NCBI GenBank assembly: GCA_902464965.1
Contig: CABQLI010000009.1
Location: 1 to 48,768, forward strand
Source of the DNA: an uncultured Collinsella sp.
GTDB taxonomy: Bacteria; Actinomycetota; Coriobacteriia; Coriobacteriales; Coriobacteriaceae
Length of the DNA stretch: 48,768 bases
Reading direction: 5' to 3'
Part shown: piece by piece, positions 16,154 to 24,332 of the stretch
How positions within the stretch are numbered: the stretch's first letter is position 1
Layout: every line of letters starts with the position of its first letter
Position numbers and translations under genes: made by a program
Notes under the pieces: model-generated
What the model saw: the letters and a program-made list of their open reading frames with translations, nothing else
Told to the model about the DNA's origin: nothing
Databases searched by the model: none

Positions 16154-18838
16154 CTACTGTGATGCAATCTGCGCAAGACGAGCGCTTGCGACCGCCGCCT
16201 GACCGTAGGCGATGCAGCCGTCGTTGACGGGTACGGTGTGGGGGACAAGGACAGTAAGGCCTGCGCTTTTGAGCTCGCGGGTGAGGAGTTGGAGCAGAAG
16301 TCGGTTCATGAACACGCCGCCCGAGAGCGCGACGGTATCGATACCTTCGCGCGCGCAGATTTCGCGTGCGATTCGTGCCGAAGAGCGCGCGATAGCGATG
16401 TGGAATCCGAGCGCGAGCCGGTCGGCGGATTCTCCGGTCTCGATTCTGCTCAAAAGTGCCTCAAAAAGTGGCTTGGGGTTCAGAACGAGAGGGCTGTCCG
16501 AGGCATCTTGGACAGTTAGTTCAGATACGTATTTTTTAGAGTGGCTCTGGGTGGCAAAAGCCGTCTGTGAGGACTCCAAATGGGTCGATTTGGGGCCTGT
16601 GCCGGGCGCGCTTGTCGCAAATAGGGTGTCTGGAGAGCCTTTTTTGGCCAAATTTGAGGCAAAAATGCCAGATAGGGGGTTAGTAGTTAATACGTATCTG
16701 AACAAACTGTCCAGAGACGTTGAGACGGATGCGGATACGCCCACCTGATTGCCAGCGAAACGGCTGATTTCGCCGTCAAGCGCGCGCCAGGCGGCGGCTT
16801 CGAGCTCGATGGCGGGTTCGCCCTCGTAGGTTGCCTGGCCGCAAATGCCCAAAATCGCGGCTGCGGCATCAAACAGGCGACCCATGCTGCTGGTGCGCGG
16901 ACTGTTGATGCCGCGCTCGATCATCGTTGCCGTTATGTTGCGCGTTTGCTCGTCAAGGCTGTTCAAGAGCCCCATGGCTCCCGGGTGCTCGAGCAGGTCG
17001 AGCTCGCTGAGCAGGGCAAAGGCGTTGCGGCGGGCGTCGCGCACGGAGGCCGCCCCACCGGGGAGCGCCCAGGTGCACAAATGCGCGGCGCGCTCAAAGC
17101 CGCCAAGGCCGGCAACAAGAAACTCGCCGCCCCAAATGGCCCCATCGGTGCCGGCGCCGGTGCCGTCAAAGGCGATGCCAAGGACACGCGCGTCGGTTGT
17201 AAGCTGGCCCACGGCGATGGCCTCGGCCATCACGCTCGCGATGTGCGCATGATGATGTTGAACCTCAACAAGCGGCATACCCTGTTTCTGCGCCTGCTCG
17301 CGCGCCCACTGGCCCGATAGATAGCTGGGGTGTAAATCGCAGGCCAAGGCGGCGGGCGCCAAGTCAAAGAGATCTTCCAAGCGCGTACGCGCGGCGTTCC
17401 AGGCATCGAAGGTCCCGCCGTTTTCAACATCGCCGATATGCTGCGACGCAAAACAGGTTGCCTCGCCGTTCGTCCCTTCACGCGTGAGCGCAATCGTGGC
17501 CTTTTGTTGTGGCCCGCAGGCGAGCATGCAGGACGGAGCGCCGTCGAGCGCCGGCAGCGGCAGCGGCTGGGGTGCATATCCGCGGGCACGGCGCACGGGC
17601 ATAACGGCGCCGTCGACCACGCGCACTACAGAGTCGTCGTAGCGCGAGAGGATCGCGCGGTCGTTACCGAGCAACGCGTCGGCAATGCCGGCGGCAACGA
17701 GGCGCTCCCAGGCAAGATCGTCATCGGTCTCGATGGGCTCTTCGCTCAGGTTGCCGCTGGTCATGACGAGCGCGTGCATACCGTGCGACGCGGCGGCTGT
17801 AAGCAGAAGATGCTGAAGCGGGGTGTAGGGGAGCATAACGCCAAGCTCGGGCAGGCCGCGCGCGACGGACGGTGCGAGTACGAGGGCGTCGGGAGAATCG
17901 CCGTCGTTCCCGCAAACAGCCCGCCGGCGCAGCAGCACGATGGGGCGGATACTGCCAGCGAGCAGATCGCGTTCAGCATCGTCGATATGACACAGGCGCC
18001 CGGCATCGGCAAGACTGCGCACCATGACGGCAAGTGGTTTGTTGCTGCGGCGTTTGCGACGGCGTAACTCGGTCACCGCCTGCTCGTTGGCAGCGTCGCA
18101 GGCTAGATGGAATCCGCCCAGGCCCTTGATGGCGACGATGCCACCGCTGGTCAGCAGCTCAACGCAGCGCTCGATGATAGCGTCGCTGGCCTCGCGCGTG
18201 GTGCCGACGGCCGGTGTCGCGGACGAATTCCCGCACGCATCGCCGTTCACAGCCTCGCGCCACGTAATATGCGGCCCGCAATCAAAGCAGGCATCGGGCT
18301 GTGCGTGAAAGCGACGGTCGAGTGGATCGGCATACTCTGCGGCGCAGGCGGGGCACATGGGGAAACGGTCCATCGAGGTAGCCGCTCGGTCATAAGGCAG
18401 CGATCGGATGATGGTAAAGCGTGGACCGCAGTTAGTGCAGTTGATAAAGGGGTAGTGATAGCGTCGGTCGGCGGGATCGAACAACTCGCGCAGACAATCA
18501 TCGCAGGTGGCGATATCGGGCGAGATGAGCGTGGTGTGCGCGGTCTGGTCCTGCGAGGCTATGATGCGAAAGCCCCGTTCATTGGCGGTATCCCAACCGT
18601 TGGCTGCCAGGTCCACAACCTCGACACGCTCAACGCGAGCCGCCGCGGGCGCATGCTCAGAAAGCGCGGCAGCAAAAGCATCGAGCGCATCGGCCGGAGC
18701 GTGCGCCTCGATGTGCACGCCGTCGCCCGCGTTGAGCACCCATCCGCAAATGCCATGCGCCATGGCCTCGCGATACACAAACGGCCGCATGCCGACGCCC
18801 TGCACAATGCCCGTTACATGGATATGCGCATGCCGCAT
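16154..18838 (-). CDS. hypF: HypF, carbamoyltransferase, with in-frame palindromic insertion
   Basis: 894 residues, against about 750 usual. HypF makes carbamoyl adenylate from carbamoyl phosphate and loads HypE. Domains in order: acylphosphatase (HIHVTGIVQGVGMRPFVYRE, 5-90), two zinc fingers (CDDC...CTNC and CPAC...CFDC, about 110-185), YrdC-like domain (about 230-400), and Kae1-like domain (VEVQHHHAHIASVMAE; ALSGGVFMNRLLL near the end). An extra segment of about 68 residues, about 709-777, corresponds to a 205-bp element with 25-bp inverted ends (see 16509). The rest is intact, so function may be kept if the segment loops out. The ATG at 18838 follows GGAGGG; upstream in-frame codons overlap nikR. 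Confidence 0.93.
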   Translation of the reverse strand: MRHAHIHVTGIVQGVGMRPFVYREAMAHGICGWVLNAGDGVHIEAHAPADALDAFAAALSEHAPAAARVERVEVVDLAANGWDTANERGFRIIASQDQTAHTTLISPDIATCDDCLRELFDPADRRYHYPFINCTNCGPRFTIIRSLPYDRAATSMDRFPMCPACAAEYADPLDRRFHAQPDACFDCGPHITWREAVNGDACGNSSATPAVGTTREASDAIIERCVELLTSGGIVAIKGLGGFHLACDAANEQAVTELRRRKRRSNKPLAVMVRSLADAGRLCHIDDAERDLLAGSIRPIVLLRRRAVCGNDGDSPDALVLAPSVARGLPELGVMLPYTPLQHLLLTAAASHGMHALVMTSGNLSEEPIETDDDLAWERLVAAGIADALLGNDRAILSRYDDSVVRVVDGAVMPVRRARGYAPQPLPLPALDGAPSCMLACGPQQKATIALTREGTNGEATCFASQHIGDVENGGTFDAWNAARTRLEDLFDLAPAALACDLHPSYLSGQWAREQAQKQGMPLVEVQHHHAHIASVMAEAIAVGQLTTDARVLGIAFDGTGAGTDGAIWGGEFLVAGLGGFERAAHLCTWALPGGAASVRDARRNAFALLSELDLLEHPGAMGLLNSLDEQTRNITATMIERGINSPRTSSMGRLFDAAAAILGICGQATYEGEPAIELEAAAWRALDGEISRFAGNQVGVSASVSTSLDSLFRYVLTTNPLSGIFASNLAKKGSPDTLFATSAPGTGPKSTHLESSQTAFATQSHSKKYVSELTVQDASDSPLVLNPKPLFEALLSRIETGESADRLALGFHIAIARSSARIAREICAREGIDTVALSGGVFMNRLLLQLLTRELKSAGLTVLVPHTVPVNDGCIAYGQAAVASARLAQIASQ
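16509..16713. repeat. palindromic element inserted in frame in hypF
   Basis: Inverted arms at 16509-16533 and 16689-16713 match at 24 of 25 positions and contain TTCAGATACGTATT. The enclosed sequence is more AT-rich than the flanks. The hypF frame runs through without a stop, adding DSLFRYVLTT ... KKYVSELTVQ, a segment that fits no HypF domain. It resembles in kind the palindromic elements found within Rickettsia genes. Confidence 0.8.
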
Positions 18839-18867
18839 GCGACCCTCCTTCGTTGAAATGTGTGCTG

Positions 18868-19380
18868 TTACAGCCCCAGGCTCTGCTTGGTGGCGGCGCA
18901 CGTGAGCTCGCCGTGCTTAACGCCGCGCAGGCCCAGCAGGCGGTCGGCTAGTTCGTAGACGCGCTCGCCGCGACCCTTGAGCGCCAGAATCTCCAAGCAG
19001 TTGTGGTGATCCAGATGCACGTGCATGGTCGATACAATCTCGTCGGTGTAGTCGTGCTGCACTTCGTCCAGACGGCGCGTCAGGTCGCCGGTATGGTGGT
19101 CGTAGATCATGGTGAGCGACCCGATAACATGCTCATCGGGCGTGCGCATCTGCTCCTTGGCGATCGAGGCGCGAATCAGGTCGCGCACGGCCTCGGAGCG
19201 GTTGGCCACGTCGCCGCGGCGCGCGATCTGTTCGTCAAAACGGCGCAGCAGGTCGTCCGGTGCGGTAACCGAAAAGCGGACCAGCTCGGAGCCGGAGCCA
19301 CTACAGTGGCAGCCCGCGTTACCGTCCGCCCCGTGTGGATGCTCGTGCTCGTACCCGCAGCCGTGCTCGTGTTCGGTCAC
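18868..19380 (-). CDS. nikR: NikR-type nickel-responsive regulator with His-rich N-tail
   Basis: 170 residues; NikR is usually about 135-150. A ribbon-helix-helix DNA-binding region (ELVRFSVTAPDDLLRRFDEQI, then RSEAVRDLIRASI) precedes the ACT-like nickel domain. The high-affinity nickel ligands appear as His/His/His/Cys in TMHVHLDHHNCLEIL. The first ~30 residues form an extra metal-binding-looking tail (HEHGCGYEHEHPHG, GCHCSG). The GTG start at 19380 lies just after the stop of the upstream 82-residue gene, and hypF begins 29 bp downstream. The context says nickel level controls hydrogenase maturation here. Confidence 0.9.
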   Translation of the reverse strand: MTEHEHGCGYEHEHPHGADGNAGCHCSGSGSELVRFSVTAPDDLLRRFDEQIARRGDVANRSEAVRDLIRASIAKEQMRTPDEHVIGSLTMIYDHHTGDLTRRLDEVQHDYTDEIVSTMHVHLDHHNCLEILALKGRGERVYELADRLLGLRGVKHGELTCAATKQSLGL

Positions 19381-19381
19381 C

Positions 19382-19630
19382 TTACACCAGCTTCACGGAG
19401 CCGACGGAGTTGTGGTCGGCCTCGATGGCCTCTTCGTAGCCCTCGAGTGCGTCGTGGGCATCGTGCAGCGCGGCCATGGCTGCCTCGAGCTTGGCGCCGA
19501 TGCGCTCCATGTCAAAATTTTCGGTCGCATGCAGCAGCTGATGGCTCCACTCGTGAGCGAGCTCGATGGTGTCGTCGACCTGTTTGACGCTCATGGCAAG
19601 CTGGCTCATGTTCATTCCAACATCATGCAT
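19382..19630 (-). CDS. small helical protein, first gene of the hyp operon, unknown
   Basis: 82 residues, predicted all-helical with heptad-like spacing (VKQVDDTIELAHEWSHQLL; LEAAMAALHDAHDALEGYEEAIE). There is no signal peptide or membrane helix and no cysteine. AAAGGAG lies 8 bases before the ATG. It is followed after one base by nikR, so it is co-transcribed and translationally coupled with the nickel regulator. I do not recognise the family. A role in nickel handling or hydrogenase maturation is a guess from context; its several histidines (EWSHQLLH, AALHDAH) would allow metal binding. Confidence 0.75.
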   Translation of the reverse strand: MHDVGMNMSQLAMSVKQVDDTIELAHEWSHQLLHATENFDMERIGAKLEAAMAALHDAHDALEGYEEAIEADHNSVGSVKLV

Positions 19631-19701
19631 GGAAAATCTCCTTTTGTATGGGGCAGTTCAGTGGTTCAGATTTTACTACGCCCGCTCTGTGCGCAGCTGC
19701 A

Positions 19702-19740
19702 TAAGAAAACGGGTACGAGTCTGTGCGACCCGCACCCGTT
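19702..19740 (-). terminator. terminator after trxA
   Basis: Read on the minus strand, a 13-bp stem (AACGGGTGCGGGT / ACTCGTACCCGTT, two wobbles) with a 7-base loop is followed by TTTTCTT. Confidence 0.75.
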
Positions 19741-19851
19741 CACTGGGGGCTGTTTGTGACTACCATACTATCCGTGGTTGCACTCGGTGCATCCAGAAGT
19801 CCGGCGAGCGGTGCAAAAGCGCTCATAGACGGCGGGTAAGTAACAAGCGTA

Positions 19852-20172
19852 TTACAGATGCTTCTCCAGCAGCGCCTGCAGCCTCGCCTTGGGTAGAGCG
19901 CCAACCGAGCGGTCAATCTCCTCGCCGTTCTTAAACACAATCAGCGTGGGGATGCTCATGACGCCATACTTCATGGCCAGGTCCTGATTGTCATCGACGT
20001 TGCATTTGGCAACGGCAAGCTTGCCCGCCAGCTCATCGGCAACCTCGTCAACGATGGGCGAGAGGGATCGACAGGGCCCGCACCACGGTGCCCAAAAATC
20101 GACCAGCACGGGCAGGCTGTCGTTAACGATGGAATCGAAATTCTCGGGGGTAATCTGATTAATGTCAGCCAT
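19852..20172 (-). CDS. trxA: thioredoxin
   Basis: 106 residues, a full single-domain thioredoxin. The active site is FWAPWCGPCRSLSP (about 26-39) and the cis-proline loop is MSIPTLIVF. It reduces cytoplasmic disulfides. The ATG at 20172 follows GGAGG by 5 bases; longer in-frame starts lack this. Monocistronic, between a terminator and a divergent gene. Confidence 0.96.
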   Translation of the reverse strand: MADINQITPENFDSIVNDSLPVLVDFWAPWCGPCRSLSPIVDEVADELAGKLAVAKCNVDDNQDLAMKYGVMSIPTLIVFKNGEEIDRSVGALPKARLQALLEKHL

Positions 20173-20273
20173 GGTGACCTCCATAATGCGACGCGGCTCG
20201 GCCGCGTAAAACTCAGTACGACCGTGCTTATACCCAGCCGCCCGCAAAGCAACCACTCGCGGGCGGCTCTTTT

Positions 20274-20279
20274 ATATAA
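20274..20279 (+). promoter_or_regulatory. -10 box for the 20309 gene
   Basis: TATAAT lies 30 bp before the start codon, giving a short leader. The upstream GC-rich stretch shows no clear -35 box. Confidence 0.45.
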
Positions 20280-20308
20280 TGGTGGGCACGCAAACGATTG
20301 GAGAGCGC

Positions 20309-20884
20309 ATGCCCACGTCACAAAGCCAGAAAAAAGAAGCCATCGCCCAGGCGACCGAGCAGGAGCTCGCATCGCTCGCGGGTCGTGGCGTGCGTATCGC
20401 GGGCAACGCGTGCTCGCCGATCGTGCTGGTCAAAGGCGATTTGGACGAGGCCGAGCGTTCGGGTGGCGAGCTTGCCGCCGGCCCGGATGGCGCGGCGTTG
20501 CGCAAGGCGCTTGGGGCCATCGGCTACGCGCCCGAGGATTTTTGCGTGCTGGCAAGCGTCGCCGGCGTGGGTGACGGAGCGGTCGCGGTGGGCGAGACTC
20601 TGCCGTGCGAGCTGTTCCGTGAGGCGCTTGAGGCTTTGGACCCCGAGGCGGTGCTACTGCTCGACAACAACGCGGCTGACGCCATGCGCGAGACCTACGC
20701 CGATATGCTCGTGGCGATCGATGACTTCGACACCGCCATGCTCAAGCCCGGCCTGGTCGCCCATGTGCAGGGTCGCCGCGTGCTCGCGCTCGACGGTTTT
20801 GAGGCGGCGCTCACTGACAAAGCCGCCAAGCAGCGCATGTGGGCATACATCAAGCAGCTGACCCCGGCAGCCGCGCCGCTGTAG
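20309..20884 (+). CDS. conserved hypothetical protein, unknown
   Basis: 191 residues, soluble, no signal peptide. Alternating strand/helix pattern with IVLVKGDLDEAE, DFCVLASVAGVG, AVLLLDNNAADAMRETY and a C-terminal VQGRRVLALDGFEAAL then KQRMWAYIKQL. The spacing faintly recalls the uracil-DNA glycosylase fold (a central 'lD/N' strand and a final helix with W), but I see no catalytic motifs of that family, so I do not assign it. GGAGAG precedes the ATG at 20309. It is divergent from trxA and convergent with the histidine kinase gene. Confidence 0.75.
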   Translation: MPTSQSQKKEAIAQATEQELASLAGRGVRIAGNACSPIVLVKGDLDEAERSGGELAAGPDGAALRKALGAIGYAPEDFCVLASVAGVGDGAVAVGETLPCELFREALEALDPEAVLLLDNNAADAMRETYADMLVAIDDFDTAMLKPGLVAHVQGRRVLALDGFEAALTDKAAKQRMWAYIKQLTPAAAPL

Positions 20885-20958
20885 CGAGCCCGCATCGACA
20901 AAAGACCCCGAGCGGGCGAGCCGCACCCGCGGAACGCAAATCCGTCGCGTCCGCGCCC

Positions 20959-22236
20959 TTACATCACAACGCGCAGCTCAAACCGATCGCCGTTAATGCG
21001 GAACTGACAGTTGCCGTTCATGCGCTCCACGGCAAGTTTGATGCTCTTGGTGCCAAAGCCGTGGCCCGCATGCCGGGTCACGGGCATGCCGTCGACCATG
21101 CGCGGCGCGCGGTCAAACGTGTTGGAAACTAACAGCAGCAGCTGGCCGTCCTCTAATCGCAGGTCAAAGTCGACGAATCGCTTTCCCTGGGGCGCGGCGC
21201 TTGCGGCGGTGATAGCGTTTTCCAAGGCATTTGAGAGCACGCTAAACAGGTCGGCGTCACCTACGTGGATGGTTTCGGGTACGGCGGCGCGCATGTTGGC
21301 GGTAATGCCGTTTCTATTGATATCCGAGTTAAATGACGAAAGCGCGATGTTTACGGTCTCGTTGGCGCAGAAGCGGCGTACGGCGGTGCGATCGCCGGCT
21401 TCGCAGAGTTCATCGATGCGTTTGAGCGCCTCGTCGGTGTGGCCCTCCTCAATTAAAGCGGCCAGGCCGCGTAGGAAGTGGCGCATATCGTGGCGAAGAA
21501 TCGACAGCTCGCGCCCAGATTGACGCCAGGCCTCGAGCTCTTTGATGGCGGCGCTGTCGCGTGTCTCGAGCATCCAGCGTTCACGCTCGGCAGCTTCTTT
21601 TTCTTCGTATTCGCGTAGGTAAACGGCAAGAAACATAAGATAGAAGGCACAGAGCGCAAATGCCAAAAACTCAACCGTCACCACCGAGCCCGAGTGGAAC
21701 AGCGTGGTATAGACGTTGGTGGCATAGTCAAAGACGTAATAGACGAGCGGTAGGATTAAAAGGATGCTCAGCTCGGTGGTGCTTTTAATCGCCAAGCGCG
21801 GACCGATGTCGCCGGCCCAATGCAACAGGACGGCAAAGACGGCGAGTGTGGTCGCAATACGCGCCAGATAGTACGCGATCTGCGAATCGGTTGCGGCAAA
21901 GGCGGCGATGCCCATCCAATTGCTGAACTGGCAGCTCAGATAAGCACTCGTAATGCCGAGCGCGGCAAGCAGCGGGCTCAGGCGGTAGCGCGCACACAAA
22001 TAGATGACGAGCGGCAGATGCACGACGAGCGGATATACCTGGCGGGCGAAAAGCTCGCCGCCGACGGCATTGGCGAGGCCAAATGCGCATCCAGTTACGG
22101 CACCGACCAGCACCAGTTCAAGCGCATGACGCCGGTTGATCTCGACACCGCACAGCGCCGCCGAGGCAAAGACGCCAAAGAGTAGCGTTGTGGCGTGGTG
22201 GATTGCCCAAAGGATCATTTCGACCGAGGAGACCAT
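20959..22236 (-). CDS. sensor histidine kinase, GHKL/AgrC type
   Basis: 425 residues. Six or so membrane helices cover about 1-215, then a cytoplasmic dimerisation segment with the phospho-acceptor His in SILRHDMRHFLRGL (about 250) and a GHKL ATPase: N-box SNALENAITAA and glycine box GHGFGTKSIKLAVERM. This is the AgrC/VirS layout, where peptides or small signals are sensed through the membrane part. The ATG at 22236 overlaps the stop of the response-regulator gene by one base (TGATG). No signal peptide-precursor gene is visible nearby. Confidence 0.92.
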   Translation of the reverse strand: MVSSVEMILWAIHHATTLLFGVFASAALCGVEINRRHALELVLVGAVTGCAFGLANAVGGELFARQVYPLVVHLPLVIYLCARYRLSPLLAALGITSAYLSCQFSNWMGIAAFAATDSQIAYYLARIATTLAVFAVLLHWAGDIGPRLAIKSTTELSILLILPLVYYVFDYATNVYTTLFHSGSVVTVEFLAFALCAFYLMFLAVYLREYEEKEAAERERWMLETRDSAAIKELEAWRQSGRELSILRHDMRHFLRGLAALIEEGHTDEALKRIDELCEAGDRTAVRRFCANETVNIALSSFNSDINRNGITANMRAAVPETIHVGDADLFSVLSNALENAITAASAAPQGKRFVDFDLRLEDGQLLLLVSNTFDRAPRMVDGMPVTRHAGHGFGTKSIKLAVERMNGNCQFRINGDRFELRVVM

Positions 22237-22958
22237 CAGTGTCTCCCGCCCTCAAAGCGCACCGCAAAGTAGGCGTCTTGGAACCCCTGCTTGCTGCTGC
22301 GCGACAGCGGAATGCACGCGCCGGAGCGCATGACGATGTCCGTGCGATCGAAGTGGTCGATGTTGCGCAAGTTGACCTGGTAGCTACGGTGGCATTTAAA
22401 GAAGGTGGCATTTTGCGCCAAACGGTCCTCGACGCTGCGGAACGACTCGAGTGCCTCGATATCGCGTCCGTCGCGCAGGTGGAAGACCACGTGCTTGTTG
22501 CGCGCCTCGGCATATTCGATGTCGGACAGGCGCAGAGCGTGGTAGCCAAAGGACGTTTTGATCACGAGCTCGTCGGTTGCCGCCGGGCGCATGCTCGAAA
22601 GCTCGTCGAGTAACTGCGCCAGGCGTTCGTAAGTCACGGGCTTGAGCAGATAGTCGAAGGCGCGGACCTCGTAGGACTCCAGTGCAAACTCGGGCGATGA
22701 GGTGAGAAACACCAGGCGCACGGCGGTATCGGCCTGGCGCAATTCGCGCGCGGTGTCCATGCCGTTGACGAGCGGCATGATCATGTCGAGCAGGATAATG
22801 TCGGCGCGCGACGCGGCATGGCGGGTCAGCAGGTCCTCGCCGCGCGTGACGAGCGCAACATCGACCGCCGTGCCCGTTTCGGTCGACCAACGGTCGATCA
22901 TCCGGTGCAGTCTATCTAGAAAAGCGACGTCGTCGTCGCAGGCAATAATCTTGAGCAT
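22236..22958 (-). CDS. LytTR-family response regulator
   Basis: 240 residues. The receiver domain (about 1-118) has MLKIIACDDDVAFLD, the phospho-acceptor Asp in IILLDMIMP, LTSS and the K in LLKPV. A LytTR DNA-binding domain follows (about 135-235), with FKCHRSYQVNLRNI and LSRSSKQGFQDAYF. It is co-transcribed with and upstream of the histidine kinase. LytTR regulators typically control export, bacteriocin or competence genes; the target here is unknown. Confidence 0.93.
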   Translation of the reverse strand: MLKIIACDDDVAFLDRLHRMIDRWSTETGTAVDVALVTRGEDLLTRHAASRADIILLDMIMPLVNGMDTARELRQADTAVRLVFLTSSPEFALESYEVRAFDYLLKPVTYERLAQLLDELSSMRPAATDELVIKTSFGYHALRLSDIEYAEARNKHVVFHLRDGRDIEALESFRSVEDRLAQNATFFKCHRSYQVNLRNIDHFDRTDIVMRSGACIPLSRSSKQGFQDAYFAVRFEGGRH

Positions 22959-23166
22959 TCTGAGCCCCCTTAGTAGTTCGATTTTGCCACATTGGGTGCG
23001 GACCGCTCGCGGAGGCGTGTCCCATTTGCGCCCCACGTCGTGCAACTCGCGCCGAGCGGTATTGCGGTGGCGAAAGATGCCTCCTGCGCTATTGAGAGCT
23101 CGGCTATCCTCAGCTTGCCAGTTCGAAAATGGACCTGCCACATGATTGAATCTTTATTTCAACTTT

Positions 23167-23210
23167 ACACCTAGGTTTACAGCTGTCTTGTCAGCTGTAA
23201 ACCTAGGTGT
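23167..23210. promoter_or_regulatory. NiaR-type operator before nadA (19-bp arms)
   Basis: Perfect inverted repeat: ACACCTAGGTTTACAGCTG at 23167-23185, six bases TCTTGT, and its complement at 23192-23210. It sits 40 bp before nadA, and the operon ends with niaR, so the repressor most likely binds here in response to niacin. The assignment to NiaR is inferred. Confidence 0.65.
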
Positions 23211-23251
23211 CATACTAAAGCCCCAAGATTCGCCAAAAGAGAGGGGCCTTG

Positions 23252-24277
23252 ATGGCACAGAGCGCGAACATGGATGCGTCGGAGCTTGCACGCGATATCG
23301 CGGCCGGCCTAGCATCGGCAACGACGGCAACGGAGCGCGCGGCACTGGTGCCCGCAGAGCTTGTCGAGGCCATTCAACAACTAAAAACCCAACGTGACGC
23401 GGTGATTTTGGCGCACTACTATGTGGCGCCCGAGGTCCAAGCCGTTGCCGATTACGTCGGCGACAGCTTCTACCTGGCAAAGCTCGCCAAAAGCCTGCCG
23501 CAGCAGACCATCGTGCTGTGCGGCGTGGAGTTTATGGGCGAGAGCGCCAAGCTGCTCAACCCCACCAAGACCGTGCTGCTGCCCGAGCCGGGCGCGGACT
23601 GCCCCATGGCGCACATGGTCAAGCGCGAGACGGTCGACGCGGCGCGCGCCGAGTACGGTGACGACCTTGCCGTGGTCTGCTACGTCAACTCCACGGTCGA
23701 GATCAAGAGCTGGAGCGACGTGTGCGTCACCAGCTCCAACGCCGTTAAGATCGTGTCCGAGCTGCCGCAGCAGCATATCCTGTTCATCCCCGACCAAAAC
23801 CTGGGCCGCTTCGTAGCCGAGCAGGTGCCGCAAAAGCACGTCATCCTCAACAACGGCTACTGCCCGCGCCACCACATCATTACCGTCGAGCAGATCGTCG
23901 ATGCGCAGGAGGCCCACCCCGACGCGCTCGTGCTGGCGCACCCCGAGTGCAAGGCCGATGTCCTTGCCGAGGCCGACTACATCGGCTCCACCGCCGGCAT
24001 CATCAAGTATGCCGAGGAGTCCGACGCGAGCGAGTTCATTATCGTGACGGTCCGCGGCGTGCTCTACGAGCTCGAGCGCCGCTGCCAGGGCACCGGCAAG
24101 AAGTTCTACTTCCCCGCGGTGCAGCCCACCTGCGTCAACATGGACCTCATCACGCTCGAAAAACTCGTGCGCTGCCTGGAGACGGGCGAGGGCGAGGTGC
24201 AGATCGGCGTCTCGGACGAGGCGGCAGACCAGGCCAAGCTCACGCTCGACCGTATGCTCGAGTACGCAGCACGCTAG
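23252..24277 (+). CDS. nadA: quinolinate synthase
   Basis: 341 residues. It condenses iminoaspartate with dihydroxyacetone phosphate to quinolinate using a [4Fe-4S] cluster. The three cluster cysteines are in VLCGVEFMGESAK, NNGYCPRHH and QPTCVNMDL. AVILAHYYVAPEVQAVADYVGDS at the N-terminus and HPECKADVLAEADYIGSTAG are family hallmarks (given in part). GAGAGGGG precedes the ATG at 23252; a TTG three bases earlier is less likely. First gene of nadA-nadB-nadC-niaR. Confidence 0.96.
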   Translation: MAQSANMDASELARDIAAGLASATTATERAALVPAELVEAIQQLKTQRDAVILAHYYVAPEVQAVADYVGDSFYLAKLAKSLPQQTIVLCGVEFMGESAKLLNPTKTVLLPEPGADCPMAHMVKRETVDAARAEYGDDLAVVCYVNSTVEIKSWSDVCVTSSNAVKIVSELPQQHILFIPDQNLGRFVAEQVPQKHVILNNGYCPRHHIITVEQIVDAQEAHPDALVLAHPECKADVLAEADYIGSTAGIIKYAEESDASEFIIVTVRGVLYELERRCQGTGKKFYFPAVQPTCVNMDLITLEKLVRCLETGEGEVQIGVSDEAADQAKLTLDRMLEYAAR

Positions 24278-24280
24278 AAC

Positions 24281-24316
24281 AATGTGGCATGAGGGGCAGT
24301 CCCTTATGTCACATTC
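24281..24316. repeat. hairpin between nadA and nadB
   Basis: Arms AATGTGGCATGAG and CTTATGTCACATT pair with two wobbles around a GGGCAGTCCC-type loop. Its GGGAC core relates it loosely to the family A hairpins. Confidence 0.6.
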
Positions 24317-24332
24317 AAGGGAGAGGATTCCT

